Source: Monocercomonoides exilis (Eukaryota > Preaxostyla > Oxymonadida > Polymastigidae). Taken from it: a DNA stretch of 64,000 bases. The translations under genes were made by a program, and so were the position numbers. The notes under the pieces were generated by a model, which saw only the letters and a program-made list of their open reading frames with translations, searched no databases and was not told the DNA's origin. Positions within the stretch are counted from its first letter, which is position 1; each line of letters begins with the position of its first letter. The stretch lies in the NCBI GenBank assembly GCA_001643675.2, contig LSRY02000019.1, positions 1,064,001-1,128,000 on the forward strand. Reading direction: 5' to 3'. Shown here piece after piece: positions 34,910 through 46,271 of this stretch.

Positions 34910-36541
34910 ATGGAGAATGGTTCATCGAAATCCTTCTGTAAAGTGTCAAATTGGGTTGATGGGTATATTTTTAATTGAAAAATAAAAATAAAATAAGTAT
35001 CTCTTTTTGCAGGGGTTTAATGTTTTTTGCTTTTGCAGTAGCCATTGAAGAACTGATAAGAAATGATATTGTGCGATTTTGTGTCTATGGAAGATATAAA
35101 ATGAGTAACAGGACATTGTTTAGAATTCTTTTGCCAATTCCTCTATTTCTTCGGTTGTTTTATTTTGTTTAATAGCTTATCAAATCTTTTAACATTTTTT
35201 TTTGAATATTTTTTTAGTGCACTTGCTTCGTTTGCATTTCCTTCAATATGCGTAAATGTACACGAGGAAAATGTCCATTCAAAAGTATTATTAGCTTGCG
35301 ATAATTATTGCTTTGATGCTGTTTTCATGATAGTTGTCATTCAATGGGCTTCTGTTGCGTTTCCGATTAAAAAGAAAACAATAATTTCAACATTACTTGT
35401 TTTTATTACTGTTATTGGATGTGTAATAATACCTATATTGCTTATTATAATTGTAAATATTACTAAAGTTCGAAATGATTCGACTTTTGAAACTGTGCAA
35501 ATGATAGACCTGTATTACCTTGTTGTTCTCAACTTTGTAATAGCTTTGCTGTATCTTGTGTTTGGTACACTTGAAACCTTTTTGCTTTTTTATTCATTCA
35601 CATATATAAATCATTGTTATCTATACATATATTTTATTATGATTATTTGCATAGGAATTTTGGCAACAAAAAAATTGAGCAAACTGCAACTAAATACACC
35701 ATATTTACGAAGCATGCTCCGTGAAGTGCTGCTTGAAATGCTGCTGTGCTGCATTTGCTTTGTGCTCAGAGCGTTCTTCCTGCTTTTCATTTTCCATGTG
35801 AAAATGGATGTCATTCCAGAAGCAATCCTTTCGTTGCTGAAGACATTGCTGGGAGAGTGTGTTTTGTCTTGCTTGATGGAGGCCATGCTTGCATTCAGGA
35901 AGCCGAATGAAGAAGGAGGGGGCAAATCGAAAGGAATGAACTGCAGTCAAGAAAATCTACGTGCTGGAGAGAATATCGAGGCAAAAAAGAAGCAAGGTTC
36001 AGGAAAGAAGAAGAAGAAAAAGAAGAAGAAAAAGATGCTATATAAGGTTCGTTCAAGAGAGCAGTCCATAAATCAATTACTTGTTCAAAATGGAGAAAAT
36101 ATTGTTAGGAGCACAAGGGATAGAAAGAGGGAGAGAGATGCGAACGATGCATATAGCATGAAAAGCGAAGATTATTTTGAATACGAAAATAAAGGGAATC
36201 ATGCAGATGAAGGAGATAATGTGTCAATTCGAAGCGAACTGACAAGAGAAGATTTTGCTTTCAGCACAAAAAGGAATAAAGCAGAAAAGGACACCGACTC
36301 TATTGTATCAATGACGCTGCTTCAGCACACTGAAATAGGGTTAGCATCTGGTTTTTCATATGGCAAAGTGAACAAAAGCAAAAGCAATCTAATTTTGTAT
36401 GAGCCTACAAATTCCTTTGATTCGCTGCAACAAAGATTTCTTCCTTTAAGTCCAACTACTTTGAGTGTTAATCAAGATCCACATTCTTCATTTAACAGCA
36501 AACAGAAAAAAATTATTTCAGATACAGATGGAAAAGTTTAA
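34910..36541 (+). CDS. Polytopic (about seven-TM) membrane protein with charged cytoplasmic tail
   Basis: Exons 34910-34962, 35013-35156 and 35218-36541 encode 506 residues. The donor at 35157 is preferred because a later one leads to a stop. Hydrophobic segments: GLMFFAFAVAIEEL, ILLPIPLFLRFALASFAFPS, FDAVFMIVVIQWASVAFPI, STLLVFITVIGCVIIPILLI, YYLVVLNFVIALLYLVFG, YLYIYFIMIICIGILA, LLEMLLCCICFVLRAFFLLF and LLKTLLGECVLSCLMEAMLA. The layout loosely recalls TOM1/THH1- or GPR137-like 7TM proteins, but I saw no decisive motif. From about residue 255 on the protein is hydrophilic, with a Lys run (GSGKKKKKKKKKK) and Ser/Asp-rich sequence. Divergent from the sugar transporter, with ATGs 177 bases apart. 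Confidence 0.72.
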
Positions 36542-38268
36542 AGTCACAACTCTTCTTCTTTATCGCCATCGTCATCGTCGTAGTCATCATCATCATTATC
36601 ATCATCATTGCTTTTGTCGTTGTTGTTGCAATCTTCGATGACTCAACCATTATTTAACAGCTTCGTTTCTCCCCCAACTTCTGCAATATACGGTTCAAGC
36701 ACGTTTATCTGATTGTTTAAAACTTTGTACTTACATGGACAAATCAATACTTTTTATTTGTGCAACATCGTTGATGTTGATTATTTGGTATGTTGACACG
36801 TGCTTGAAACACAAAATGCAAAGGTTGATGAAAGTGCCAACGGTGTTTTGCAGTTTTCTATTTTCGTTAAATTCGAGATTAAGAATCAATTAAAGGAATA
36901 GAAAATGAAAATGAAAATGAAGTTTGCTTGGAATCAACTTTGGAGAAGTTATCTTTACAATCAAAAATACAGGAATATTTCATATTTACTTAGCAATTGA
37001 ATGTATTTGAAACATTTAATTTAATTTATTGAACAAAAGGGATGCGCAACATGAAAGATTTGAGAAATCGAATATGTTTTGTAAAGAAACACAATTTTAT
37101 ATCTGGAAGTGTGTTTTTCTGTTGTTTCTAATTTTCTGTAATTTATTCTCTACATAATCAATGATTTTGGCACATGTTATAATTATTTCAATTTTTTGTG
37201 TTATCAATTTTAATTTTTTAACTTTTGGTTATTAAAAATTTATTTCCTTTCAAATTGACATTTTAAGAGTTATCTTCTTATTTTTTTATTGATTTTGAAT
37301 TGTAAAGCATTGTTCATTTTTTGTTTACAGAAAACATATTACGCGCCATTTATTTACCAGTTTATTTTTCACATTTAAAAAAATATTTACAGATAATTGG
37401 CTAAAAATTTGTTTTTTCAAAAAATGTTGCAAATGTTTCCAGAAACTTATTAAAGAAAAAAATTGGATCAAGTAACTTTATTTTTCAAAAAAAAAAAAAA
37501 AAATTAAAATAAAAAAAAAATAGAATAAGACTTAAATTTTAAAAATGTTACAAGCACTCAAAAGTCTAAGGTAAGAGCAGAAGATAGGGGTACCTAAAAA
37601 TCTTAAAGCTAATCATTCATCCTGCATAATAATCAAGCCACATGCTATTTATAAGATAAATAATAACAATTTTTTAGGTTTGGAGAAAAATTAGTGTGTA
37701 TCAATGAATAAATCATGTTAAAAAGAAACCCAAAGTTTTCACTTAAAAAATTTTTTTGAAGTATCACGGTTATCCACATCTTCAGAATCTTCTTTAAATG
37801 TAACACCATTGAAAACCATGATATTACGTCCTGTTTCTAGGTCTTTGACGGAAATAATTTTATTTTTCCTTTTCATATCAATATTATTAAATGGAACAAA
37901 ATATAAAAAAACTTGAAAATAAATCGGAATATGAAATTGTTTGTTTCATTTTTCCTTCATAATTTTCTTATTTGATATGTAACTTATATGAAACACATGA
38001 ATAAATGTGAATATCATTTTTATTACAAAATATTGCAAAACAAAGAAAAAACTTTGGTACCCCTATTTTCTGCATTTACCAAGTCTAATCATATATCTAA
38101 TCATATGAATTATTTGATCTTTTCTTTTTTTTTTTGGATAATCATATAAGATCACACTTAAATTATTAAGGGCTTTCATAGGAAATCCAAGGATATTTTC
38201 CATATATTTGGTGAATAAAAGGCTTTCAAAGAAATTTTACAATTTGATTGAAGGATTGTTGATTTTCG
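36542..38268. other. Intergenic spacer with an inverted-repeat element
   Basis: A short ATC/GTC-type simple repeat (36555-36640) follows the 7TM gene. The rest is AT-rich. An element with inverted ends occupies 37560-38086 (listed separately). No other gene supported. Confidence 0.5.
37560..38086. repeat. Element with 30-bp inverted ends (MITE-like), containing a 45-codon frame
   Basis: The left end AAGTCTAAGGTAAGAGCAGA (from about 37562) continues AGATAGGGGTACC. The right end (about 38056-38086) is GGTACCCCTATTTTCTGCAT, then TTACCAAGTCT. These are inverted copies with a few mismatches. Inside, on the minus strand, 37876-37739 reads MKRKNKIISVKDLETGRNIM then VFNGVTFKEDSEDVDNRD, a coding-looking 45-residue frame that may be the relic of a transposon or captured gene. 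The element is about 530 bases long. Confidence 0.55.
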
Positions 38269-40392
38269 ATGATTGATGCAAAGCATTGCTCAGGACCACA
38301 AAGCATTTTAGTTGAAATTTCCGATCCTGGAAAATGCAAAACGCCACGTAACTCTTCTTTTACAAAATGCAATTTTACAAAACAGTCACACGACCAACCT
38401 AATAGCATTTCTCCTTTGGAAGGATCTTGTGGAGATGAAGCATTATCTTCAAGTTGTTCTTCGCGTTCATCAAATCCTTTCAGATCTGTTCAATCGTTAT
38501 CCACGCTTTCACAACGATCTGCAAAATCCAAAAGCACTGCTAAAAATATTGCAACGCTGCAAGAAGATGCTTTTGATAATCCAATTCCCGAGCCTCAGTT
38601 TGATACAGACTTTGCCAGTGAAGCATTCATTGAAGCATTTTCTTTATATTACTCTCGATCGATTGTTTATACAAATACACAGCAGTATGAAATACTTTCT
38701 CAACGAAAAGACAACGTTTGCTGTTTTGGAACGACAAATGGAACGCTTCGAGCGCTTGGAACTGGGTGCTTTTACGAAGAAATTTCAACAGAATTAAAAC
38801 TCAACGAGCCCATCTCTTTTATGAAATGGGAGCCAAAAACCCAAGAGGAAATTAGGATGGTTGAATATTTAAATTCCACAACAGATTACATACTTCGGAG
38901 AATGATACGTAAATTAGGAGTTAGAGAGACTGAAATTTTACAGGGAATAGCACTGGTTGAACGTGCTATCATTTTCAGCAAACCTGATGCATTGTTCCGT
39001 CTTACAAAGTCAAATGCCTCAATGGCTCTTGTTGTTGGCGTAATGATTGCCAATAAAGTTAACTGTGACAAGCCTTTCAAAAACTCAGCATGGGCATCAC
39101 TATTTGAAATTCCTGGTGCGAACGTCTTTTCGTCAGAGCTGTTTTTCCTGTCAAGTGTGTCCTTTTGTGTTGTTATCGACGAGGAATCGTACAGGGCTAT
39201 GAACATCCTCCGGATGAAGATGATGAGAGAGTATGTGCCCGATGGCTGCTTTGCACCGCTCAACTCTCCCACGCCTCCGCCAGCTTGCCGCTCTACCACA
39301 CCCACCAACAGCTCACTACCGTCACAAGGATCATCAGCTACGCCTTCTCCCTCTCCGCCGCTGAAGCACTGTGTCGGCACATCGAGCCGTACCTCTTCCA
39401 AGAGCATGATATGCCTTCCTCCATCGAGCATCTTCGCGAGGAAACCTTCTGCCTCAGCCGGGCACATGCCGCAGCGCAGCCGCTCGCTTGTGAGCCTCGC
39501 CGGCGTGGAGAAGGAGAGCAGAAGGAGAGGACACAGCGGAAGTGCAGAGCATCGCTCCAGTGCAGAGCATCGCTCCAGTGCAGAGCATCGCTCCAGTGCA
39601 GAGCATCGCTCCAGTGCAGAGCCGAGGGCAGAGCGAGTGCCGTGTGCACATCCAGTCTCATCTGCAGCTGTTCCTAGTGGGTATATTTCTTGCCCATCTG
39701 CCAGCCCATCTTCAGTCTCTGCCACAGCGTCTGCATCCGCATCGGCGCCTGTGGGAAAGAGAAACTCCTCTTCTGTTACTGCACTCCCGCCATTTGTGGC
39801 GTCGCAGTTAAAGGCTCCTACACCGTTGACTGGTCCGTATCCGTCTGCTGTTTCACACTATTTGCCAGCTTCTTCACCTTCACCTTCTCCTCCCCCGCCT
39901 CCTCCACCGCCACCTCCCCCACCTCCACCTCCACCAATGTCTCAGCTTTCTTATCGTTCTCGTGTGCCTTCTACAAGTCAGATTGAGGCATTGGCGCAAT
40001 CATCAACTTCTCCATCATCATCATCTTCTTCTAATGTTTCGCTTTCTCAGTCACCCTCTTATTCTCACTCGAGTGCTTCTCCTTTGTCCTCGCCTTCGCC
40101 TCAGAATTCTTCGTCTCTTTATTCGCACAATGCTGCTTCCTCGTCTCGGAATAGCGTGAAGATGAGCCAATCGTCATCTTCCGAAAGCGCAGGGAAGTCT
40201 GCGTTAAAGAAGAAGCAGCAGCAGCAGCAGAAAGCACAGTCAGAAAATGTGTTTGCAGCGTCCTTTGCCTCACCCGCTGCATCTCCTGTGGCTGCAGGTG
40301 ACTTGGCTGGCTCGTCCAATCTTAACCCGTCGGCTCCTGCATTTGTCCCGTCTTCTCTCGCTAATGTGCCTCAGATATCGCACACATCTTAA
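38269..40392 (+). CDS. Cyclin-like protein (PHO80/cyclin-P type box) with long disordered tail
   Basis: A single-exon frame of 707 residues. Residues about 195-320 fit a cyclin box: MVEYLNSTTDYILRRMIRKL, LQGIALVERAIIFSKPDALF, ASMALVVGVMIANKVNCDKP, NSAWASLFEIPGANVFSSEL then FFLSSVSFCVVIDEESY. Conserved features of the PHO80-like group are visible: the alanine/lysine of helix 3 (IANKV.CD), W and E..FL. Residues about 90-190 (FDTDFASEAFIEAFSLYYSR) may form an N-terminal helix region. From about 340 the protein is Ser/Pro-rich, with four exact SSAEHR repeats (39541-39621), a run of about 20 prolines near 39893-39936 and a Gln run (KKKQQQQQK). Presumably partners a CDK. Which one is not shown. GC is raised over about 39100-39750. 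Confidence 0.75.
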   Translation: MIDAKHCSGPQSILVEISDPGKCKTPRNSSFTKCNFTKQSHDQPNSISPLEGSCGDEALSSSCSSRSSNPFRSVQSLSTLSQRSAKSKSTAKNIATLQEDAFDNPIPEPQFDTDFASEAFIEAFSLYYSRSIVYTNTQQYEILSQRKDNVCCFGTTNGTLRALGTGCFYEEISTELKLNEPISFMKWEPKTQEEIRMVEYLNSTTDYILRRMIRKLGVRETEILQGIALVERAIIFSKPDALFRLTKSNASMALVVGVMIANKVNCDKPFKNSAWASLFEIPGANVFSSELFFLSSVSFCVVIDEESYRAMNILRMKMMREYVPDGCFAPLNSPTPPPACRSTTPTNSSLPSQGSSATPSPSPPLKHCVGTSSRTSSKSMICLPPSSIFARKPSASAGHMPQRSRSLVSLAGVEKESRRRGHSGSAEHRSSAEHRSSAEHRSSAEHRSSAEPRAERVPCAHPVSSAAVPSGYISCPSASPSSVSATASASASAPVGKRNSSSVTALPPFVASQLKAPTPLTGPYPSAVSHYLPASSPSPSPPPPPPPPPPPPPPPPMSQLSYRSRVPSTSQIEALAQSSTSPSSSSSSNVSLSQSPSYSHSSASPLSSPSPQNSSSLYSHNAASSSRNSVKMSQSSSSESAGKSALKKKQQQQQKAQSENVFAASFASPAASPVAAGDLAGSSNLNPSAPAFVPSSLANVPQISHTS
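39541..39621 (+). repeat. 18-bp tandem repeat inside the cyclin-like gene
   Basis: Unit TGCAGAGCATCGCTCCAG occurs four times without a mismatch from 39543, followed by a partial unit. It stays in frame and encodes SSAEHR repeats. Identity between units suggests recent expansion. Confidence 0.9.
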
Positions 40393-40985
40393 CTCGTCCA
40401 ATTGGATTATGCTTGGTTTCCTTGTCTTTCCTCATGGAAATAAAAAAAAGTATTAAAGATATTTCTTTCTTTCTTTCTTTTCAGAATTTTTCATAAAAAT
40501 TCGATCGCGCTTGAAATTCGCATTTTCTCTTTCTCCTTCCTTCTTTCCTTCTTTCCCTCCCTTCCCCCCTCCTTCTCCTTTTTCGTTGTTCTTCACTTTC
40601 ATAAGCGAAGGCTTAATTCTCAAGCTTTGTCCCCAGGCTTATCTGTTCTCGCTATCACTATCAATAATCGCCCGGACAACACATTTCCAGCCACATTTAT
40701 TTAATTGCTTAAAAAACATCGACTCGTTAACATGTAACTCAACTAACTGTGTTATTTCGTTAATGAACGGGAAAAAAAGATGTTTCCTTCTTGAAGAGTC
40801 CTTTTAATTTTGATGTTATTTTTGATTTTGTTCTTTGCTTTTGTGTTTTTATTTTCAAAGCTTAAGCAATATTTCTTTTCTTGTCGACTTCTCGAATTAG
40901 CTTCCTCTTGTTGTGCAACAAAAAAAAAAGAATAAAGCACTACACATTATTTTTCAAACCTGAAAGATTAATTTTTCCGTAATGG

Positions 40986-41037
40986 AGTGGAATGAGCAGT
41001 TGTGTGTGTGTGTGTGCCTTTGTTTGCTCATTCCACT
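40986..41037. repeat. Perfect 13-bp hairpin around a TG microsatellite
   Basis: AGTGGAATGAGCA (40986-40998) is exactly complementary to TGCTCATTCCACT (41025-41037). The 26-base loop contains (TG)8. It lies about 600 bases past the cyclin-like gene's stop codon. Confidence 0.7.
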
Positions 41038-42045
41038 TTCTGTCAGTTCTCCTTTTCAGTTCTGCTTTATGTCTGCTTGCTAATTCTTCTGAACAATTTT
41101 TTTTTTTGAATGTCTTTTGGTTTTGTAATATTTTTTTTGAAAAAAAGCGTTTTTAGCTTTTTTGAGAAGTTAAAGTTATTTGCCGAAAAAAAGAAGAAAA
41201 TAACCTCAATGTTTTATAAATCCAAGTTGGATTTAATGTGACCTTGCTGTTTCCTTTTCCTTTCCTTTCCTTTCCTTTACTTCACTTTCCTTTCCTTTTT
41301 GTTTGTTTGATTTAATTGTCCGAAAAATACCCTCTTTTCTTGCATTATGATGAGTATATAGAAGATTTGTGTAATTCACTGATTTTTTAATGTGCCTTTA
41401 AAGTGCAGTTTTTTTTTCCGAATCCTCTTCTTCTTCTACTTCCTCTTCTCTTTCTTCCTCCTTCCTCCTCCTCTTCTTATCGTGTCTAATCTAATTTTTT
41501 CTTCGATTTGTGTTTGCATTTGTGTGTGTGTTTCTTCGTTTCGTAGCACCTTTTTTATCGCTGGATGGTATTTTATTTTAAAAAGTTCTTCTTCTTCTTT
41601 TATTTTATTTGTTTTTTTCGTAATTTTTTATTTGAAGAATTTTTCTTTCCTTTTTCTTTTTTGAGTTAAATCGTTCATTCACTAACAATTAAAATTTTTT
41701 AAACATTTTTATTTTCTCTGCGTTTTGTAGAATCATTCCTTTCTTTGAACTTTGAAGATAATTTCATTTTGTTTTGTTTATTTTGTTTTTTTGGTTCCTT
41801 TTTCCTTTCATTTATCTTCACTATCCATAATTAAACTACTTACTAATTCTGATTCTGATTCTAATTCTAATTCTTATACTAATTCTTTTTCTTCTTCTTT
41901 TTCTTATTCTTATTCTATTTCAATATCTTATTCTTACCCACAAAACTTCTGGGATGATTAATTGTTGAATAAAGTGATGTTGTAAAGTTGTTTAGAAATC
42001 TTGTTGTTTTGGTTGTATTTTTTAACTCACCTTTTTTTGCTTCTT

Positions 42046-42046
42046 T

Positions 42047-42082
<36 letters not shown>

Positions 42083-42095
42083 TCCTTCCTTCTTT
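42046..42095 (+). repeat. (TTTC)n microsatellite
   Basis: About ten TTTC/CTTT units, degenerating to TTCC at the right edge. Confidence 0.95.
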
Positions 42096-42610
42096 CTTCT
42101 TTTTTTAAAGCTTTTTTGTGATTTCATTTGCATGTGAATACAATTCTGTTCCATTCTTCTTAATAACCTATTTCTTCTTTATCTTTCATCGTTTTCAATG
42201 AACCTCTTTCTCTTTCTTACTTAAAAAGAATCATCTATCTTCCTCTGTTCATTAAATCGGTTTGTTATTTGAAATTCTTTTGTCTGTGACTGATATGTAT
42301 GCACTTATTTTGATATGAAATGGCAAAATTTTCAATTGATTTATGAGCTTATTCGTCTTTTTGTCTTTAAACTTATTCATCTTTAAGTCTTTTATTCTAT
42401 TCTTCTTTTTGTCTGTTTGTCTATTGTTGATACTACTTTCTGTTTTCTGCCTCACTTATAAACATTCTATGAACTTTGCCATGAAATCATATCGGAATAT
42501 TGAAGTGCGTATATTGCTGACTTTTCTTTCTCTTTTATTCTTTCTGTTCTTTCTGTTCTTAAAATTATTTGCATTTGGTAATGTGGATACAATTTATCAC
42601 ATTACAAATT

Positions 42611-42611
<1 letters not shown>

Positions 42612-42691
<80 letters not shown>
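42612..42691 (+). repeat. (CT)n microsatellite
   Basis: About 80 bases of CT dinucleotide interrupted once by TTTCTTT. Read in frame it gives Ser-Leu repeats, which are not a gene. Confidence 0.95.
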
Positions 42692-42698
<7 letters not shown>

Positions 42699-43230
42699 TT
42701 TTGAAATATTAATTTTTGATTTAGTTTTGCATTTGTTTATGTTTATGCTTTCATTTTCTTTTTAATCAATTCCTTTCTTTTAACCTGTTCCACACTTGTT
42801 TTGTGACTTTTTTAATACCTTGTCTATTTCTGCTTTGTTGGTTCTTTGGCTTTGCTCTTATCACTGCCTTTTTGAAATAGTTCCTCTTTATCAATGTTTT
42901 TTTCTTCCTTTTTTTTTTAAATTTTTATTTTTCTTTCTGTTTTTTTTCCTTTTCCTGTAACAAATATTAAGCTCAAATGCAATCAAAAAGCCAAAAATAG
43001 TTTTTTTGACTTTGTTAAGCGTTATAATCCTTTCTGTTTAAATATTTGGACATTCAGAGAAGATTCATCGATTGTTGAATCTTTGTTTGAATGCCTCATT
43101 GTCAATTTTATTGCTTTCGCGTGACGAACTATGATTTTTTTAACTTTAACTTTTTCTTTTCCTTCCTTTCTTTCTTTAATTTAATTTTTTTTTTATGAAT
43201 TCTTTGTTTTAGTTGTTGATGATGATGATA

Positions 43231-43231
<1 letters not shown>

Positions 43232-43263
<32 letters not shown>
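43232..43263 (+). repeat. (TG)n microsatellite
   Basis: About 16 TG units just after a short GAT repeat. Confidence 0.95.
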
Positions 43264-43266
<3 letters not shown>

Positions 43267-44473
43267 TTGTATTTTGTGTTGTTCTATTCCTTCTTGTTGG
43301 CTGTTGATTAAGATTTTCTCATCTGCACTTTACCACAATAAATCTATTGTGTGTTTTTTTCCAAATCTTATAATGCAATTTTCTGTCGAATATTTGCCTC
43401 AATCTAATCCGTTCTCTTCTCAAAAAAATAAATAAAAACTGCAAAATTTGTTTTTGAATAGTTCTACGATGTTGTTTCAAAACATGCCATCGGGTTGATT
43501 AATCTTTGGCAAATTTAGCACACACCAATCATAATTGCAGAAAAGTGGGAATTTTTTTTTCTTCTTGTTTTTTCTTATTAAAGATTATTGACTCTATCTT
43601 GAACGTTTTTTTAAACCCTGATGAAATATTGTTGCCTTTCAATTTTTTTTTCCCCTTAAACTTCAATTCATCTTTTCTTAAAAATCTTTATTTCAAACTC
43701 TTAGAAGCTTTGCTTTTTGCTTTTTAATATACCTTTTTTTTTTAACATCCAGCTTTCAGCTTATCTTTGAATCTGATTTTTTTTTGAATGTTCATATTAT
43801 TTTAATTTTTTTTTAAATTCATTTCTTCAGGTAAGAATGAAGCTTTTATGTGAAGTATTTAATTCTGTCCAAAGAACATTCGCTCTCCTTCGCTGATTTT
43901 TTGAATAAATAAAGGAATAAAGTTAATTCTTTGTTCTAAAATTTCAAATCTTGGACCACTAACACTTAATTCGAGAAAGAAAAACCATTGAAACGAGAGT
44001 GAAATCAATTAATTTTGAACGAGCTTATTTTTTAAACTCGTTGTCGATTTCTTTTAGCACAAACCAATCATATTTGTGTTTTTTTTTATGAAGAATCACA
44101 TTTATAATAATTTTTGTGAATTGCTAGAACTGGTGACTTCGTAATTGTCTCAAAACAAAAACCAAAAATTGCTGTAAAATGAAAAGCATTGAAAATTATT
44201 TGCGATTTAAGAAGACCTATTTTGAAACGATTTATGAAATGATCAAAACTGTTTGAATCTGAATTAATTGTTACCTTATTTCAATAATAGGTTAATAAAA
44301 TTGAGATAATGACGTTTGAACTTTGATTTTCTCATTTAAAGTTTATGATTTTTCTGTTAAAAATATCTTGAGTTGAACTTGAACTTTTCATAAAACTTTT
44401 CAACAAGCAAATGTTATTCGCCCAACATAAATAAATTTGTTGCCAACGGATCTTAAACCATACAAGATTAAAA

Positions 44474-45729
44474 ATGTCTGAAGAAAAACAATTAGCATTT
44501 GAAACAAGAGCACTTCATTGCGATGGCCATGGAAAACCTATGCATGCTCATGTATGGCCAATTTTCCAAACATCTTCGTTTGTTTTCGATTCACCTGAAC
44601 ATGGACGAGCTCTTTTTGCCGGAGAGCAACAAGGACATATTTATTCACGTCTGGGAAATCCAACAGTTGAAGCACTTGAAAACACCGTGAAAGAATTAGA
44701 AGGAGGACATGCGTCCTTTGCTTTTGGAAGCGGAATGGGAGCTATTACTTGCTCGACAATGCCATTTCTTCACGCTGGAGAACACATCATTGTTGGAGAC
44801 ACTTTATATGGTAAGTCTATTTTTTTCTTTTATTGTATTTGATAATATGTCTTTCAATGTTGATAGGATGCACCGTTGATCTTTTCCATGAACATTTTCA
44901 TCAATATGCATTGGAAGTTACAGCTGTAGATACAAGCTCTATGGATGCAATTAAAAGTGCTTGGAAGCCAAACACAAAGATGATTTATCTTGAAACACCA
45001 GCAAATCCAACAAACAAAATTTCAGATATTGGTGAAATTGCAAAGTTTGCACACGAAAGAAATGCTCTTGTTGTTGTGGATGGAACATTTTCCTCTCCAT
45101 ACTTTTTGAAACCTCTTAAACTTGGAGCTGATATGGCACTTCACTCTGTTACAAAATACATTTCGGGACATGGTGATGTTGTTGCAGGAGTTTTGACTGT
45201 GACGACTGAGGATCAAGCGAAAATATGCCGTGGATGGCGTAAAGTTACAGGTGGTCTTCTTGGACCTCAAGACGCTTTTCTTGTTCTTCGTGGTATTCGC
45301 ACTCTCCAAATTAGAATGGAAAGAATTCAGCAAACAGCATTAACACTAGCAAAATGGTTGCATGATCATCCAGCAATTGAAAAAGTTAATCATCCTGGAC
45401 TGGAAGATTTCCCAGGACACGATATTGCTATGAAGCAAATGAGCGGTGTTGGAGGAACATTTTCATTCACTATGAGAGGTGGATATGAAGCAGCAAAGCG
45501 TTTGCTGGAGGAAGTTAAGATTTGCACTGTTTGTGTTTCACTTGGATCTGTTGATACATTGATTGAACACCCAGCAAGCATGACACATGCATGCGTCCCT
45601 GAAGAGTTAATGATTAAGCAAGGATTAACGAAAAATATGGTTCGAATCTCAGTTGGTCTTGAGAATGTTGAAGATTTGAAGGCAGATCTCGCACAAGCGT
45701 TAGAGAAATGTGAGAAGCCAAAAGCATAA
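44474..45729 (+). CDS. mgl: Methionine gamma-lyase (PLP-dependent)
   Basis: Exons 44474-44810 and 44867-45729 (56-base intron with a GTAAGT donor, splitting the Gly of YGC) encode 399 residues, the usual length. Family: Cys/Met metabolism PLP enzymes, fold type I. PLP Lys is about 209 in HSVTKYISGHGD. TRALHCDG at the N-terminus, YSRLGNPTVEALE, FGSGMGAI, ETPANPTNK, VVVDGTFSSPYF, EHPASMTHACVP and MVRISVGLENVEDL are all conserved. The residue after YG in TLYGCT is Cys, which marks methionine gamma-lyase; cystathionine gamma-lyases have Gly there. It converts methionine to methanethiol, 2-oxobutyrate and ammonia, and is common in anaerobic protists (Entamoeba, Trichomonas). No targeting peptide seen, so probably cytosolic. 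Confidence 0.93.
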
Positions 45730-46271
45730 ATGATGTGTTAAAGAGAATTAGTGAAAGGGCAATGCACTTTTCGTGATGGAATTTCAATTCAAGATGCAAC
45801 AAATTGTAATTTTTGTTAGTGAAATTTTCTATTCTTATGTTTGATATATGCTTATTTTTTAAAAGCATATTATTTCTTATTCTTTCTTTTTCAAAACGTT
45901 CGTTAGTTTGTTTATTAGTTCGCTCGCTTAAACAAAATTTGGCTGTGGAATGTTTTCCATTGCCATTTTATGCAGTTCATACACCTGTTTTTTTGATGTT
46001 TCTCAACTCGTGCCTTCCAAAACCATTCCAAAATTTTGCCTTTTTATTTTCTGTACGAAAGCTTTTTTAAAGAGTTTGAGTCTTTGATTCGCTTTTTATT
46101 TCATTTTTTTGCAAGAGAAAAATATGTTATTGATCATTTGCTTATTCTGATCTTTTTTTGAAATGATTTAAACAAAAATAAGAAAAAAAAAAGATTATGT
46201 GAATTGAATTGTCTAATCGACTGATGTTAAATGTTTTATAATTATAAACAACGAACGTCGATTCTTATTAT
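45730..46271. other. Convergent intergenic spacer
   Basis: 3' regions of the lyase (+) and the RS-rich gene (-). T-rich then A-rich. Nothing else recognised. Confidence 0.5.

Larger units (their letters stand above)
40393..44473. other. 4-kb pyrimidine-rich gene desert with microsatellites
   Basis: The plus strand is strongly T/C-rich over roughly 40400-43800, with (TTTCC) near 41253-41275, (TTTC) at 42046-42095, (CT) at 42612-42691 and (TG) at 41001-41016 and 43232-43263. No frame with a recognisable domain on either strand. The frames that exist are Phe/Leu/Ser-rich translations of simple repeats. It is the longest gene-free stretch in the window. The last 600 bases, ahead of methionine gamma-lyase, are more ordinary AT-rich sequence. 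Confidence 0.6.

Noticed and set aside
42343-42765. Frame encoding Ser-Leu repeats
   Set aside because: Translation of the (CT)n microsatellite.
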